A DNA stretch of 64,000 nucleotides. Source: Microbacterium flavescens (GTDB lineage: Bacteria > Actinomycetota > Actinomycetes > Actinomycetales > Microbacteriaceae). The notes below the pieces were generated by a model that was not told the origin of the DNA, searched no databases, and was given only the letters and a program-made list of their open reading frames with translations. Positions 16,579 through 25,347 of this stretch are shown piece by piece. Location of the stretch: assembly GCF_018588945.1 (NCBI RefSeq), contig NZ_JAFIWA010000003.1, positions 62,001 through 126,000 on the forward strand. Reading direction: 5' to 3'. The position numbers and the translations under genes are program-made. Positions within the stretch are counted from its first letter, which is position 1, and each line of letters begins with the position of its first letter.

Positions 16579-18405
16579 TCACTTGAGCGAGACGTTGCTC
16601 GTGTTCACGGGAGCGCTGTAGAGCTCGTCGATCTCGGACGCGAAGTCGTCCATGATCACGTTGCGCTTGATGCTCATCTTGGGGGTGAGGTGTCCGCTCG
16701 CCTCGGTCCACTCGTTCTCGAGGATCGTGAACTTGCGGATCGACTCGGCGCGCGAGACCGACTTGTTGGCGTGGTCGATCGCCCGCTGCACCTCGGCGCG
16801 CACGGCGGGGTTCTTGGCTGCGTCGCCGAGCGACATGTCGCCCGGCAGATCGTTGTTGGCCAGCCACGTCGGCAGCATCTCGGAGTCGAGCGTGATGAGC
16901 GCCGAGATGAACGGCTTCTGGTCGCCGACGACGACGACCTGGCCGACGATCGGGTTGGCGCGGATCGGGTCTTCGAGCGCGGCCGGGGCGACGTTCTTGC
17001 CACCCGCCGTCACGATGATCTCCTTCTTGCGGCCGGTGATCTTCAGGAAGCCCTCTTCATCGAACGTGCCGATGTCTCCGGTCTTGAACCAGTCGCCGTC
17101 GAATGCCTGGGCGGTCGCCTCGGGGTTGCGCCAGTACTCCTTGAACACGTTGATTCCGCGCACCTGGATCTCGTCGTCTTCGCCGAGGCGGATGCCGACG
17201 CCCGGGAGCACGGGGCCGACCGTGCCGATCTTCGACTTCGTCGCGAGGTTGACCGTCGCCGGCGCGGTGGTCTCGGTGAGGCCGTAGCCCTCGAGGATCG
17301 TCACGCCGAGGCTGTGGAAGAAGTGGCCCAGCCGCGGCCCCAGCGGAGCGGAGCCGGAGACGGCGTACTCCACGTTGCCGCCCATGGCGGTGCGCAGCTT
17401 GCTGTAGACGAGACGGTCGAAGAGCTTGAACTTCATCTTCGTGATGAAGGGGACCTTCTTGCCGTCCTGCAGCAGCGTCGAGTGCTCGACGGCGGTGTGC
17501 GCGGCGGCGCGGAAGATCTTGCCCTTGCCGCCCGCCTCCGCCTTCTGCTCGGCCGAGTTGTAGACCTTCTCGAACACGCGCGGCACGGCCAGCAGGTACG
17601 TCGGCTTGAAGGAGCCGAGCGCGGGCAGCAGCTGCTTCGTGTCGGGCTGGTGGCCCGTCTTGACGCCCGCGTGGATGTTCAGGATGGAGATGAACCGCGC
17701 GAAGATGTGCGCCGTCGTGATGAAGAGCAGCGTCGAGGCGCCGGGCTTGGCCACCACCTCGGCGAGGGCCTTGCCCGAGTTGCGCGTCAGCTCGACGAAG
17801 TTGCTGTGCGTGAGCACGCAGCCCTTGGGACGACCGGTCGAGCCGGAGGTGTAGATCAGCGTGGCGATGTCGGCGCCGTTGGCCAGGTTGCGACGGCGCT
17901 CGATCTCCTCGTCGGTGACGTCCTTGCCGCCGGCGATGAGCTTGTCGAGGTCACCGCGCGCCATCTCCCACGTGGAGCGGATGAGCGGAAGGTCGGCACG
18001 CACCTCGTCGAGACGCGCCGAGTGGTCGGCCGACTCGGTGATGCAGGCGATCGCGCCGGAGTCGGTGAGGATCCATCCGACCTGCGAGGGCGAGCTGGTC
18101 TCGTACACGGGAACCATGACGGCGCCGGCGAAGAACAGCGCGAAGTCGACGAGCGTCCAGTCGTAGGTCGTACGGGCGATGAAGCCCACCTTGTCGCCCG
18201 GCTCGATGCCCGCGGCCACGAAGCCCTTCGCCAGCGCGAGCACCTGCTTGTGGAAGTCGGCGGCGGTGATGTCGCGCCAGCCGTCGCCGTCGGGCACGGC
18301 GAACAGCGCAAGCTGCGGGGTCGCCTTGACCCGATCTACGAGCAGATCGGTGATGTTCGCCTGCGGGTCGGCGGGGATGATCGCAGGGACTTCGAATTGG
18401 ACCAC
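16579..18405 (-). CDS. fadD: long-chain fatty-acid--CoA ligase (FadD15-like)
   Basis: The 608-residue adenylate-forming enzyme has the AMP-binding core TLIYTSGSTGRPKGCVLTH, the ILEGYGLTETTA motif, and WFKTGDIGTFDEEGFLKITG with GRKKEIIVTAGGKNVAP near the C-terminus. It activates long-chain fatty acids with ATP and CoA. Its place before glk, plsC and aroG matches the order around fadD15 in mycobacteria and corynebacteria, suggesting membrane lipid recycling rather than catabolism alone. It begins at a GTG with AAGGAGCTGCC upstream. Confidence 0.93.
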   Translation of the reverse strand: MVQFEVPAIIPADPQANITDLLVDRVKATPQLALFAVPDGDGWRDITAADFHKQVLALAKGFVAAGIEPGDKVGFIARTTYDWTLVDFALFFAGAVMVPVYETSSPSQVGWILTDSGAIACITESADHSARLDEVRADLPLIRSTWEMARGDLDKLIAGGKDVTDEEIERRRNLANGADIATLIYTSGSTGRPKGCVLTHSNFVELTRNSGKALAEVVAKPGASTLLFITTAHIFARFISILNIHAGVKTGHQPDTKQLLPALGSFKPTYLLAVPRVFEKVYNSAEQKAEAGGKGKIFRAAAHTAVEHSTLLQDGKKVPFITKMKFKLFDRLVYSKLRTAMGGNVEYAVSGSAPLGPRLGHFFHSLGVTILEGYGLTETTAPATVNLATKSKIGTVGPVLPGVGIRLGEDDEIQVRGINVFKEYWRNPEATAQAFDGDWFKTGDIGTFDEEGFLKITGRKKEIIVTAGGKNVAPAALEDPIRANPIVGQVVVVGDQKPFISALITLDSEMLPTWLANNDLPGDMSLGDAAKNPAVRAEVQRAIDHANKSVSRAESIRKFTILENEWTEASGHLTPKMSIKRNVIMDDFASEIDELYSAPVNTSNVSLK

Positions 18406-18452
18406 GGCAGCTCCTTCGGTACCGGAAATGAATCTCGGGTGGATCTCATCCG

Positions 18453-18458
18453 AGTCTA
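18453..18458 (-). promoter_or_regulatory. -10 box of fadD
   Basis: TAGACT on the minus strand about 47 bases before the fadD GTG. The leader holds an AAGGAG ribosome-binding site. Confidence 0.5.
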
Positions 18459-18507
18459 ATCGTCTCGGGCCCCCCGGCCAGCAGGGGTGTGGATGCCAGC
18501 GCGCCGC

Positions 18508-18513
18508 TAGACT
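18508..18513 (+). promoter_or_regulatory. -10 box of glk-plsC
   Basis: TAGACT about 42 bases before the GTG of glk, followed by GGAGAGGGAG as ribosome-binding site. Confidence 0.5.
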
Positions 18514-18555
18514 TCAACGCGCCGTCGCGCGCGCGTCGGCCGGAGAGGGAGTGCG

Positions 18556-19491
18556 GTGCTCAAGGTCGGGATCGACATCGGCGGGACGAAGATCGCAGGA
18601 GGCGTCGTCGACCACGACGGCCGGATCGTCGAGAAGGTCCGAGTGGACACCCCCGCAGACACCCGCGCACTCGCCGATGCCGTGATCGACATGGTCCGCC
18701 ACTTCGGCGCCGGTCACGAGGTCGCCGCCGTCGGCGTCGCCGCCGCCGGCTTCATCGACCGCGACCGCGCGACCGTCATCCACGCGCCGAACATCGCGTG
18801 GCACAACGAGCCGCTCAAGGCGACGCTCGAGGGCCGCATCGACGTGCCCGTGACGATCGAGAACGACGCCAACGCCGCCGGCTGGGCCGAGTTCCGCTTC
18901 GGCGCCGGCCGCGATGTCGACAACATGGTCATGCTGACGATGGGCACCGGCGTCGGGGGCGCCATCGTCCTCGACGGCGAGCTCTTCCGCGGCGGGCACG
19001 GCATCGCCGCCGAGCTCGGCCATACCCGCTTCACGCGAGACGGCCTGCCGTGCGGCTGTGGCCAGAACGGATGCCTCGAGCAGTATGCGTCCGGTCGCGC
19101 ACTGCAGCGCGAGGCGAATGCGATCGCCGACGCCGGCGGCATCGGCGCGGCTCTCGCCGAGCTGCGCACCCAGACCGGCACGATCAGCGGGCCGGCGGTG
19201 TCGCGGCTGGTGCTGGCCGGCGACCCCGGCGCGACCGAGGCGCTGCGCCGAGTGGCGACCGCGCTCGGCGAGGCCTGCGGCGGGTTCCAGGCCGTGCTCG
19301 ACCCCGAGCTCTTCGTGATCGGCGGGGGAGTGGCCCAGCTCGGCGAGGATCTCCTCGCCCCCGTGCGGCTGGCGTACGAGACGTCGCTCCCCGGGTACGG
19401 CGATCGCCCCATCGCCGAGTTCGCGATCGCGCAGCTCGTCAACGACGCCGGGCTCATCGGCGCGGCCGACCTGGCGGGCCGGGAGGTCTAG
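18556..19491 (+). CDS. glk: ROK-family glucokinase
   Basis: The 311-residue protein has the N-terminal ATP-binding GIDIGGTKIAGGVVD, MGTGVGGAIVLDGEL, and the ROK zinc motif CGCGQNGCLEQYASG preceded by ELGHTRF. It phosphorylates glucose to glucose-6-phosphate, with ATP or polyphosphate as donor. There is no N-terminal DNA-binding domain, so it is an enzyme rather than a ROK repressor. A two-base gap to the plsC GTG indicates one transcript. The same glk-plsC pairing is known in Corynebacterium. Confidence 0.92.
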   Translation: MLKVGIDIGGTKIAGGVVDHDGRIVEKVRVDTPADTRALADAVIDMVRHFGAGHEVAAVGVAAAGFIDRDRATVIHAPNIAWHNEPLKATLEGRIDVPVTIENDANAAGWAEFRFGAGRDVDNMVMLTMGTGVGGAIVLDGELFRGGHGIAAELGHTRFTRDGLPCGCGQNGCLEQYASGRALQREANAIADAGGIGAALAELRTQTGTISGPAVSRLVLAGDPGATEALRRVATALGEACGGFQAVLDPELFVIGGGVAQLGEDLLAPVRLAYETSLPGYGDRPIAEFAIAQLVNDAGLIGAADLAGREV

Positions 19492-19493
19492 CG

Positions 19494-20180
19494 GTGTTCT
19501 ACTGGCTGATGAAGTACGTGGTCGTCGGACCGATCGTCAAGGCGATCTTCCGTCCCTGGATCGTCGGCCGTCGTAACATCCCCGCCGAAGGCGGCGCCAT
19601 CCTCGCCAGCAACCACCTGTCGTTCGTCGACTCGGTCATCCTCCCGCTGATGATCGACCGTCGCATGGCGTTCCTGGCCAAGAGCGACTACTTCACCGGC
19701 AAGGGCCTGAAGGGCATGGCGACCCGGATCTTCATGAAGGGCACCGGGCAGCTGCCCATCGACCGTTCCGGCGGGCGCGCATCCGAGGCATCCCTCAACA
19801 CGGGCCTTCAGGTGCTGGGCGGCGGAGAGCTGCTGGGGATCTACCCCGAGGGCACCCGCAGCCCCGACGGCAAGCTGTACCGCGGCCGCACGGGCATCGC
19901 CCGCATGGCGCTCGAGGCGCACGTGCCCGTCGTGCCGGTGGTCATGGTCGACACCGACACGATGATGCCGATCGGCCGCCGAGTGCCCAACGTGGTGCGC
20001 GTGGGCGTCGTGATCGGCGAGCCCCTCGACTTCTCGCGCTTCGCCGGGATGGAGGGCGACCGCTACATCCTCCGCTCGATCACCGACGAGATCATGGTCG
20101 CGCTGCAGCGGCTGGGCGAGCAGGAGTACGAGGACGTCTACGCGTCCACCGTGAAGGACCGCCTCAAGACCAAGCGCTGA
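19494..20180 (+). CDS. plsC: 1-acyl-sn-glycerol-3-phosphate acyltransferase
   Basis: A 228-residue membrane-associated acyltransferase. It has the catalytic NHLSFVD (H41, D46), the glycerol-phosphate-binding YPEGTRSPDG at about 117, and VPVVPVVMVDTD. It makes phosphatidic acid from lysophosphatidic acid and acyl donor, a step of phospholipid synthesis. The hydrophobic N-terminus (FYWLMKYVVVGPIV) probably sits in the membrane. The GTG start lies two bases past the glk stop. Confidence 0.93.
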   Translation: MFYWLMKYVVVGPIVKAIFRPWIVGRRNIPAEGGAILASNHLSFVDSVILPLMIDRRMAFLAKSDYFTGKGLKGMATRIFMKGTGQLPIDRSGGRASEASLNTGLQVLGGGELLGIYPEGTRSPDGKLYRGRTGIARMALEAHVPVVPVVMVDTDTMMPIGRRVPNVVRVGVVIGEPLDFSRFAGMEGDRYILRSITDEIMVALQRLGEQEYEDVYASTVKDRLKTKR

Positions 20181-20219
20181 GCGGTCGTCATGCGGCGCCG
20201 GGCGGCCGGCGCCCACGGC

Positions 20220-20225
20220 TAGACT
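20220..20225 (+). promoter_or_regulatory. -10 box of aroG (leaderless type)
   Basis: TAGACT exactly six bases before the ATG of aroG. Confidence 0.6.
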
Positions 20226-20231
20226 CGAGGG

Positions 20232-21569
20232 ATGCTTCAGCAGCTCGACAGCCTCGACCACTGGCGGAATCTGCCCATCAAACAGCAGCCCTCCTGGCCC
20301 GATTCCGACGCCGTGGCCGCGGTCTCCGCCGAGCTGGCCACCCTTCCGCCGCTGGTGTTCGCCGGTGAGGTCGACAACCTGCGCGAGAAGCTCGCCCGCG
20401 CCGCCTCCGGCCAGGCGTTCCTGCTGCAGGGCGGCGACTGCGCCGAGACGTTCGCCGGCGCCACCGCCGAGCAGATCCGCAACCGCATCAAGACGGTGCT
20501 GCAGATGGCCGTCGTGCTGACCTACGGCGCCTCCATGCCGGTCGTGAAGATGGGCCGCATGGCGGGGCAGTTCGCCAAGCCCCGCTCGAGCGACTCCGAG
20601 ACCCGCGGCGACGTGACGCTGCCCGCCTACCGCGGCGACATCGTCAACGGCTACGACTTCACCGAGGGCTCGCGGCAGGCCGACCCGCAGCGCCTGCTGA
20701 AGGGGTACCACACCGCCGCATCGACGATCAACCTGATCCGCGCGTTCACCCAGGGCGGCTTCGCCGATCTGCGCGAGGTGCACTCCTGGAACAAGGGCTT
20801 CGCCCAGAACCCGGCCAACCAGGCGTACGAGCGCATGGCGACCGACATCGACCGCGCCATCCGCTTCATGGAGGCCGCCGGCGCCGACTTCGACGAGCTC
20901 AAGCGCGTCGAGTTCTACACCGGTCACGAGGGCCTGCTCATGGATTACGAGCGGCCCATGACGCGCATCGACTCGCGCACGAACACGCCGTACAACACAT
21001 CCGCCCACTTCCTGTGGATCGGCGAGCGCACTCGCGAGCTCGACGGCGCGCACGTCGACTACTTCTCGAAGATCCGCAACCCGATCGGCGTGAAGCTCGG
21101 GCCCACCACGTCTCCCGAGACGGCGCTCGCCCTCATCGACAAGCTCGACCCCAACCGCGAGCCCGGACGCCTCACGTTCATCACGCGCATGGGTGCCGGC
21201 AAGATCCGCGACGCGCTGCCGCCGCTGCTCGAGGCCGTGCGCGACTCGGGCGCGACGCCGCTGTGGGTGACCGACCCGATGCACGGCAACGGCATCACGA
21301 CGCCCACCGGCTACAAGACCCGTCGCTTCGACGACGTGGTCGACGAGGTGCGCGGCTTCTTCGAGGCGCACCGGGCCGTGGGCACGTTCCCCGGCGGCAT
21401 CCACGTCGAGCTCACGGGCGACGACGTCACCGAGTGCCTCGGCGGCTCCGAGCACATCGACGAGGCCACCCTCGCGACGCGCTACGAGTCGCTGTGCGAC
21501 CCGCGCCTGAACCACATGCAGAGCCTGGAGCTCGCCTTCCTCGTCGCCGAGGAGCTCGAGAAGCGCTGA
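20232..21569 (+). CDS. aroG: class II 3-deoxy-D-arabino-heptulosonate-7-phosphate synthase
   Basis: The 445-residue protein is a plant/actinobacterial class II DAHP synthase: FLLQGGDCAETFAGAT, KMGRMAGQFAKPRS, GAGKIRDALPPLLEAV and WVTDPMHGNGI. It joins phosphoenolpyruvate and erythrose-4-phosphate, the first step of aromatic amino-acid synthesis. In mycobacteria this enzyme (Rv2178c) also lies near the pknL kinase locus. The start is fixed by the TAGACT box six bases upstream. Confidence 0.96.
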   Translation: MLQQLDSLDHWRNLPIKQQPSWPDSDAVAAVSAELATLPPLVFAGEVDNLREKLARAASGQAFLLQGGDCAETFAGATAEQIRNRIKTVLQMAVVLTYGASMPVVKMGRMAGQFAKPRSSDSETRGDVTLPAYRGDIVNGYDFTEGSRQADPQRLLKGYHTAASTINLIRAFTQGGFADLREVHSWNKGFAQNPANQAYERMATDIDRAIRFMEAAGADFDELKRVEFYTGHEGLLMDYERPMTRIDSRTNTPYNTSAHFLWIGERTRELDGAHVDYFSKIRNPIGVKLGPTTSPETALALIDKLDPNREPGRLTFITRMGAGKIRDALPPLLEAVRDSGATPLWVTDPMHGNGITTPTGYKTRRFDDVVDEVRGFFEAHRAVGTFPGGIHVELTGDDVTECLGGSEHIDEATLATRYESLCDPRLNHMQSLELAFLVAEELEKR

Positions 21570-21570
21570 C

Positions 21571-21593
21571 GGATGCCTCGGCCCGAGGCATCC
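21571..21593. terminator. bidirectional terminator between aroG and the kinase gene
   Basis: GGATGCCTCG pairs perfectly with CGAGGCATCC around a three-base loop. It lies one base past the aroG stop and 17 bases past the stop of the convergent kinase gene. Both arms contain the over-represented GGATGCC/GGCATCC heptamer. Confidence 0.75.
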
Positions 21594-21609
21594 CGCTCAG
21601 ATCGGCGGC

Positions 21610-23553
21610 TCAGCCGCTGACGGTGATCTCGATGTACACGCGCGTGCCCTTCGTGAGCATCGATCCTGCCGCCGGGTTCGACGAGGCGACCTCCGTGATC
21701 TCGTCGGGGAAGGGCGCCCACAGAGCGGAATAGTCGACCTGGAATCCTGCAGCCTCGAGCTCCTGGATCGCCTGGTCGCGTGTCATGCCGATGACCTCGG
21801 GTACGGGGAACAGAGGCGGGCCCGTCGAGACGATCAGCGTCACGGGGTCGCCGGGGCGCCACGCTCCGCCGCCCTCGCGCTCGCTCGTGCCGATCACGAG
21901 ACCCGCGGCGATCTCCTCGTCGGGCTGCTCGACGACCGAGTCGGCGACCTCGAGCCCGGCGTCGCTGAGGGTGCCTCGCGCATCATCGACGGAGAGCCCG
22001 CGCACGGCGGGCAGCTTGCCGAGGGAGACCGACAGCGTGGCGGTGTCGCCCTCGTGGACCGTGCAGCCCTCGCCGCAGGACACGTTGTCGCCGCCGGCGC
22101 GGGGATGGATCGTCACGCCGACGACCGTGTCGACGGCGGCGTCGCCGAACAGACCGGTCTCGCCGTCGACCGCGATGCCGTGCGAGTCGAGGATGCCCGT
22201 GGCCTCCGCCTTGTCCTTGCCGACGAGCGACTCGACCTGCACCTCGGCGGGCCCGAGCGAGATCAGCACCGTGACCTCGGACTCCTTGTCGAGCCGCGAG
22301 CCGGACGGGGGATCGGTGCCGATCGCGCGGCCGGCCTCGACCTCCAGGCTGTTCTGCCCCTGCTCGACCGCGGTGAGAGAGTCCTGTGCGAGGCGCTGCT
22401 GGGCCTCCGTGAAGGTCATCCCGGCCACGTCGGCGACGACGACCATGGATCCGGGCCCGGAGCCGAACCACCAGCCGAGTCCGCCGGCGAGGGCCGCGAG
22501 CAGGATCACCACGGCGATGAGCCAGCCGCCCCGCGTGCGACGGCGGCGCGTCGCCCGGCGAAGCGCCGTGGCGTTGTCGACCTCCTCGACGGCGAGCGTC
22601 GGACCGGTGCCGGCGGCCGCGGGGAGCACGGCCGTCAGGTCTCCGGACGGCGCGCCGTCGTCGCGCAGGATGCCGAGCGGCGTCGTGCGCGTCACGTTCG
22701 GCGTGATGCCGAGCTCGCGCTCGATCTCGCGGAGGCGGTCGAGCATCTCGCGCGCGTCGGAGGGCCGGTCGTCGGGGTTCTTCTCGGTCGCCCACAGCAC
22801 GAGCTCGTCGAGCGGCTCGGGTACGCCGGGGTTCTTCACGCTCGGACGCGGCACCGAGTCCGTCGCGTGCTGGAACGCGATCTGCATGGGCTGCTCGCCC
22901 TTGTAGGGCTGCTCACCCGTGAGCATCTCGTACAGCAGGATGCCCAGCGAGTAGATGTCGCTGCGTGCATCGGCCATGCCGCGGGTGACGAGCTCGGGCG
23001 CGAGGTAGGCGATCGTGCCGAGCAGCTGCGCACCCGTCGCGGTGTTCGCCGTGGTCGCACGGGCGAGGCCGAAGTCGCCGATCTTGATGCGGCCGTCCTC
23101 GGCGAGGAGCACGTTCTCGGGCTTGACGTCGCGGTGCACGATGCCCGCCCGGTGGGCTGCGGCCAGGCCGGAGAGGATGGCGTCGAGGATCGACACCGCC
23201 TGCGGCACGGTGAGCCGGCGCTGCTCGCGAAGGAGCTCACGCAGCGTGATGCCGGGCAGGTACTCCATGACGAGGTACGCCATGTCGCCGTCCTGGCCCT
23301 GGTCGAAGACGTTGACCACGTGCGGGTCGGCGAGGCGGGCGGCCGCCCGGGCCTCCTGGATGAACCGGCTCTGGAAGACCGTGTCGTCGCTCAGGTGCCC
23401 GTGCATGACCTTCAGGGCGACCCGACGCTCGAGGCGCAGATCTGTGGCGACGTAGACCGTGGCCATTCCGCCACGGGCGATGCGAGCGCGGACGCGGTAT
23501 CGGGCGTCGACCAGACGCCCGATCAGCGGGTCCGTCTGCTGGCTCGTGCTCAC
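21610..23553 (-). CDS. Ser/Thr protein kinase with PASTA repeats
   Basis: The 647-residue protein has a Hanks-type kinase domain (about 15-275): glycine loop ARGGMATVYVA, VALKVMHG lysine, catalytic IVHRDVKPENVLL and metal-binding IGDFGLARA. A membrane helix follows near 348-370, then about four extracellular PASTA repeats to the C-terminus. PASTA domains sense muropeptides or lipid II, so this kinase probably links wall growth to phosphorylation. It stands where pknL lies in mycobacteria, next to an Rv2175c-like gene and aroG, but mycobacterial PknL has no PASTA repeats. It starts at a GTG six bases after TAGACT. Confidence 0.93.
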   Translation of the reverse strand: MSTSQQTDPLIGRLVDARYRVRARIARGGMATVYVATDLRLERRVALKVMHGHLSDDTVFQSRFIQEARAAARLADPHVVNVFDQGQDGDMAYLVMEYLPGITLRELLREQRRLTVPQAVSILDAILSGLAAAHRAGIVHRDVKPENVLLAEDGRIKIGDFGLARATTANTATGAQLLGTIAYLAPELVTRGMADARSDIYSLGILLYEMLTGEQPYKGEQPMQIAFQHATDSVPRPSVKNPGVPEPLDELVLWATEKNPDDRPSDAREMLDRLREIERELGITPNVTRTTPLGILRDDGAPSGDLTAVLPAAAGTGPTLAVEEVDNATALRRATRRRRTRGGWLIAVVILLAALAGGLGWWFGSGPGSMVVVADVAGMTFTEAQQRLAQDSLTAVEQGQNSLEVEAGRAIGTDPPSGSRLDKESEVTVLISLGPAEVQVESLVGKDKAEATGILDSHGIAVDGETGLFGDAAVDTVVGVTIHPRAGGDNVSCGEGCTVHEGDTATLSVSLGKLPAVRGLSVDDARGTLSDAGLEVADSVVEQPDEEIAAGLVIGTSEREGGGAWRPGDPVTLIVSTGPPLFPVPEVIGMTRDQAIQELEAAGFQVDYSALWAPFPDEITEVASSNPAAGSMLTKGTRVYIEITVSG

Positions 23554-23559
23554 GGGAGA

Positions 23560-23565
23560 AGTCTA
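23560..23565 (-). promoter_or_regulatory. -10 box of the PASTA kinase gene (leaderless type)
   Basis: TAGACT on the minus strand, six bases before the GTG at 23553. Confidence 0.6.
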
Positions 23566-23623
23566 CGGACGCAGACCTGCGAGCCCGCGGAGCGCCTCAC
23601 CCTGCAGCCGCGGCTTTCGCGGC

Positions 23624-24835
23624 TCAGCCGAGGGCTGCAAGCCACGCGTAGGCAGGCTTCTCCCACTGTGCGTAACGATCGGGATACGCCGAGATCTGCA
23701 CCGCCTGCGCGGCCTGCGCGAACGTCATGCTCTGCCATCCGGGGATGTCGAGGAGACCTCGCGTGCGCGATCCGTTCGGATCCGACGGGCCGCCGTAGAA
23801 GACTTTGATCGCGCGGACGCGGTCGCGGACCTGGTCCGCCGTGCCCCAGCCGGTGCTGGGGCGCTGCTGGAACAGCCCGAGGGAGTCGCGGTCGCCCCAG
23901 TCGAGGTTGCGGATCCAGGACTCCTGCATCGCGGTGCCGAGCGCGATGGCGATGCCGCGGTCGGGGACGCCCAGCTCGCGGCCGACACGGATGATGAGCC
24001 GTGCGTTGTCGGCCTGCTCGGCATCGAGCCCCGCCGCCGCCCCCTTTCCGGGGATCGCGAGCTTCTGACCGGGGTAGATGATCGACGACGTCCCGAGCCG
24101 GTTGGCCGTGAGCACCGCGCCGATCGAGACGCCGTGGCGCGCCGCGATCGACGTGATCGTGTCGCCCGCCTTCACGACGTAGCTGCCGGCAGGTGCAGGT
24201 GCAGGGGCCGGAGCGGGAGCCGCTGGAGCTGCGGCGACCGGTGCCGACGCTGCCGCGCGCACCATGCCGGGGATCGACAGCTTCTGACCGGGGTAGATGA
24301 TCGACGACCAGCCGAGGCCGTTCGCCGAGAGCACCGCGGCGGTCGAGACCCCGTGGCGCGACGCGATCGCGCTGATGGTGTCGCCCTGCCGCACCGTGTA
24401 GGGGCCGGATGCCGCAGCCTTCGGCTTCGCTGACGTCGGCGCCGCGGTCGCCGCCGCCGACAGCTTGAGGACCTGGCCCGGATAGATGGTGGACTTCCAG
24501 CCCAGGCCGTTCAGCGTGAGCACGTCGATCGTGCGCAGTCCGAAGCGCGACGCGATCGCGCTGACGGTGTCGCCGCGCTGGACGGTGTACTTGGAGGGCT
24601 TCGCGGCGGCGACGTGGATCGCAGTGGGTGCCGCCGCAGGGGCCTTCGCCGAGGCACCGGAGAGCGCCGCGGGAAGAGGCAGGGGGCGCGGCATCCGCTC
24701 TTCCGCCGTTCTCTGCTCGGCGTGTGCCGGAGCAGCGGACAGGACGAGAGCGATCGAGCCGAGGACGGCGGCCGGAACGCCGGCCGAGATCATCCTCGGC
24801 GAGCGGGCACGGTGGGTGCGGTGGTCGGGTCGCAA
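23624..24835 (-). CDS. secreted LysM protein with transglycosylase-like C-terminus
   Basis: The 403-residue protein has a signal peptide ending near AHA, three LysM repeats (each with a QGDT/AGDT-type TISAIASRHGVS segment and an IYPGQKLSIPG-type segment) separated by Ala/Pro linkers, and a C-terminal domain with AMQESWIRNLDWGDRDSLG and LFQQRPSTGWG. That domain resembles lysozyme or transglycosylase-like modules, with Glu in AMQESW as a candidate catalytic residue. It probably binds and cuts peptidoglycan. The TTG at 24835 was chosen because AGAGGGGGG lies seven bases upstream; the GTG at 24874 would put that sequence inside the gene. It precedes the PASTA kinase on the same strand. Confidence 0.82.
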   Translation of the reverse strand: MRPDHRTHRARSPRMISAGVPAAVLGSIALVLSAAPAHAEQRTAEERMPRPLPLPAALSGASAKAPAAAPTAIHVAAAKPSKYTVQRGDTVSAIASRFGLRTIDVLTLNGLGWKSTIYPGQVLKLSAAATAAPTSAKPKAAASGPYTVRQGDTISAIASRHGVSTAAVLSANGLGWSSIIYPGQKLSIPGMVRAAASAPVAAAPAAPAPAPAPAPAGSYVVKAGDTITSIAARHGVSIGAVLTANRLGTSSIIYPGQKLAIPGKGAAAGLDAEQADNARLIIRVGRELGVPDRGIAIALGTAMQESWIRNLDWGDRDSLGLFQQRPSTGWGTADQVRDRVRAIKVFYGGPSDPNGSRTRGLLDIPGWQSMTFAQAAQAVQISAYPDRYAQWEKPAYAWLAALG

Positions 24836-24976
24836 GAGATTTCCCCCCTCTATGGACTTCCAGAACGGTGTCACGGATGTGAACGGGTGTCAACGGCAGT
24901 GAGAGAAGGGACCAATGTGATGAATGTGACGGAAGCGCGCTCGGCGCTCGGCGTGCGGAGGGCGCCGGAGCAGTGC

Positions 24977-24982
24977 GATAGT
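24977..24982 (+). promoter_or_regulatory. -10 box of the Rv2175c-like gene (leaderless type)
   Basis: GATAGT six bases before the GTG at 24989. Confidence 0.4.
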
Positions 24983-24988
24983 TGCTGA

Positions 24989-25339
24989 GTGACCACTGAA
25001 GACGCCCCGCGCATCGAGACCGAATGGCTCACCCTGCCCGAACTGGTGGAGGTGCTGGGCGAACCGCTCGGCCGTGTCCGCCGCTTCATCGACGAGTCCT
25101 ACCTCGTCGGCACGCGCCGCGACGGAGCCCTCAAGGTCCCCGCCCTGTTCATCGTGGACGGGCACCCTCTCGCGTCGCTGCGGGGGACCGTGATCGTGCT
25201 GCACGACGCCGGGTTCTCGGACGACGAAGTCATCGAATGGCTCCTCACGCCGGAGGAGTCCATCGGCATCCCGCCCATCGAGGCGCTGCGCGCCGGTCGC
25301 AAGGCGGAGGTCCGGCGGGTCGCCCAGACGATGGCCTGA
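24989..25339 (+). CDS. Rv2175c-like DNA-binding protein
   Basis: The 116-residue protein resembles Rv2175c: a winged-helix N-terminus (WLTLPELVEVLGEPLGRVRRFIDES, RDGALKVPALFIVDG) and a short helical C-terminus (DDEVIEWLLTPEESIG). In M. tuberculosis, Rv2175c is a DNA-binding substrate of PknL, and phosphorylation blocks DNA binding. A threonine-containing N-terminus (TTEDAPRIETEW) is present, but I cannot say which residue is modified. The gene lies between the wall/kinase genes and idsA, as in mycobacteria. Confidence 0.85.
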   Translation: MTTEDAPRIETEWLTLPELVEVLGEPLGRVRRFIDESYLVGTRRDGALKVPALFIVDGHPLASLRGTVIVLHDAGFSDDEVIEWLLTPEESIGIPPIEALRAGRKAEVRRVAQTMA

Positions 25340-25347
25340 GACCGCTG

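Noticed and set aside
23624..24874. GTG start at 24874 for the LysM protein
   Set aside because: It would place the AGAGGGGGG ribosome-binding site inside the gene; the TTG seven bases after that site gives a normal signal peptide.
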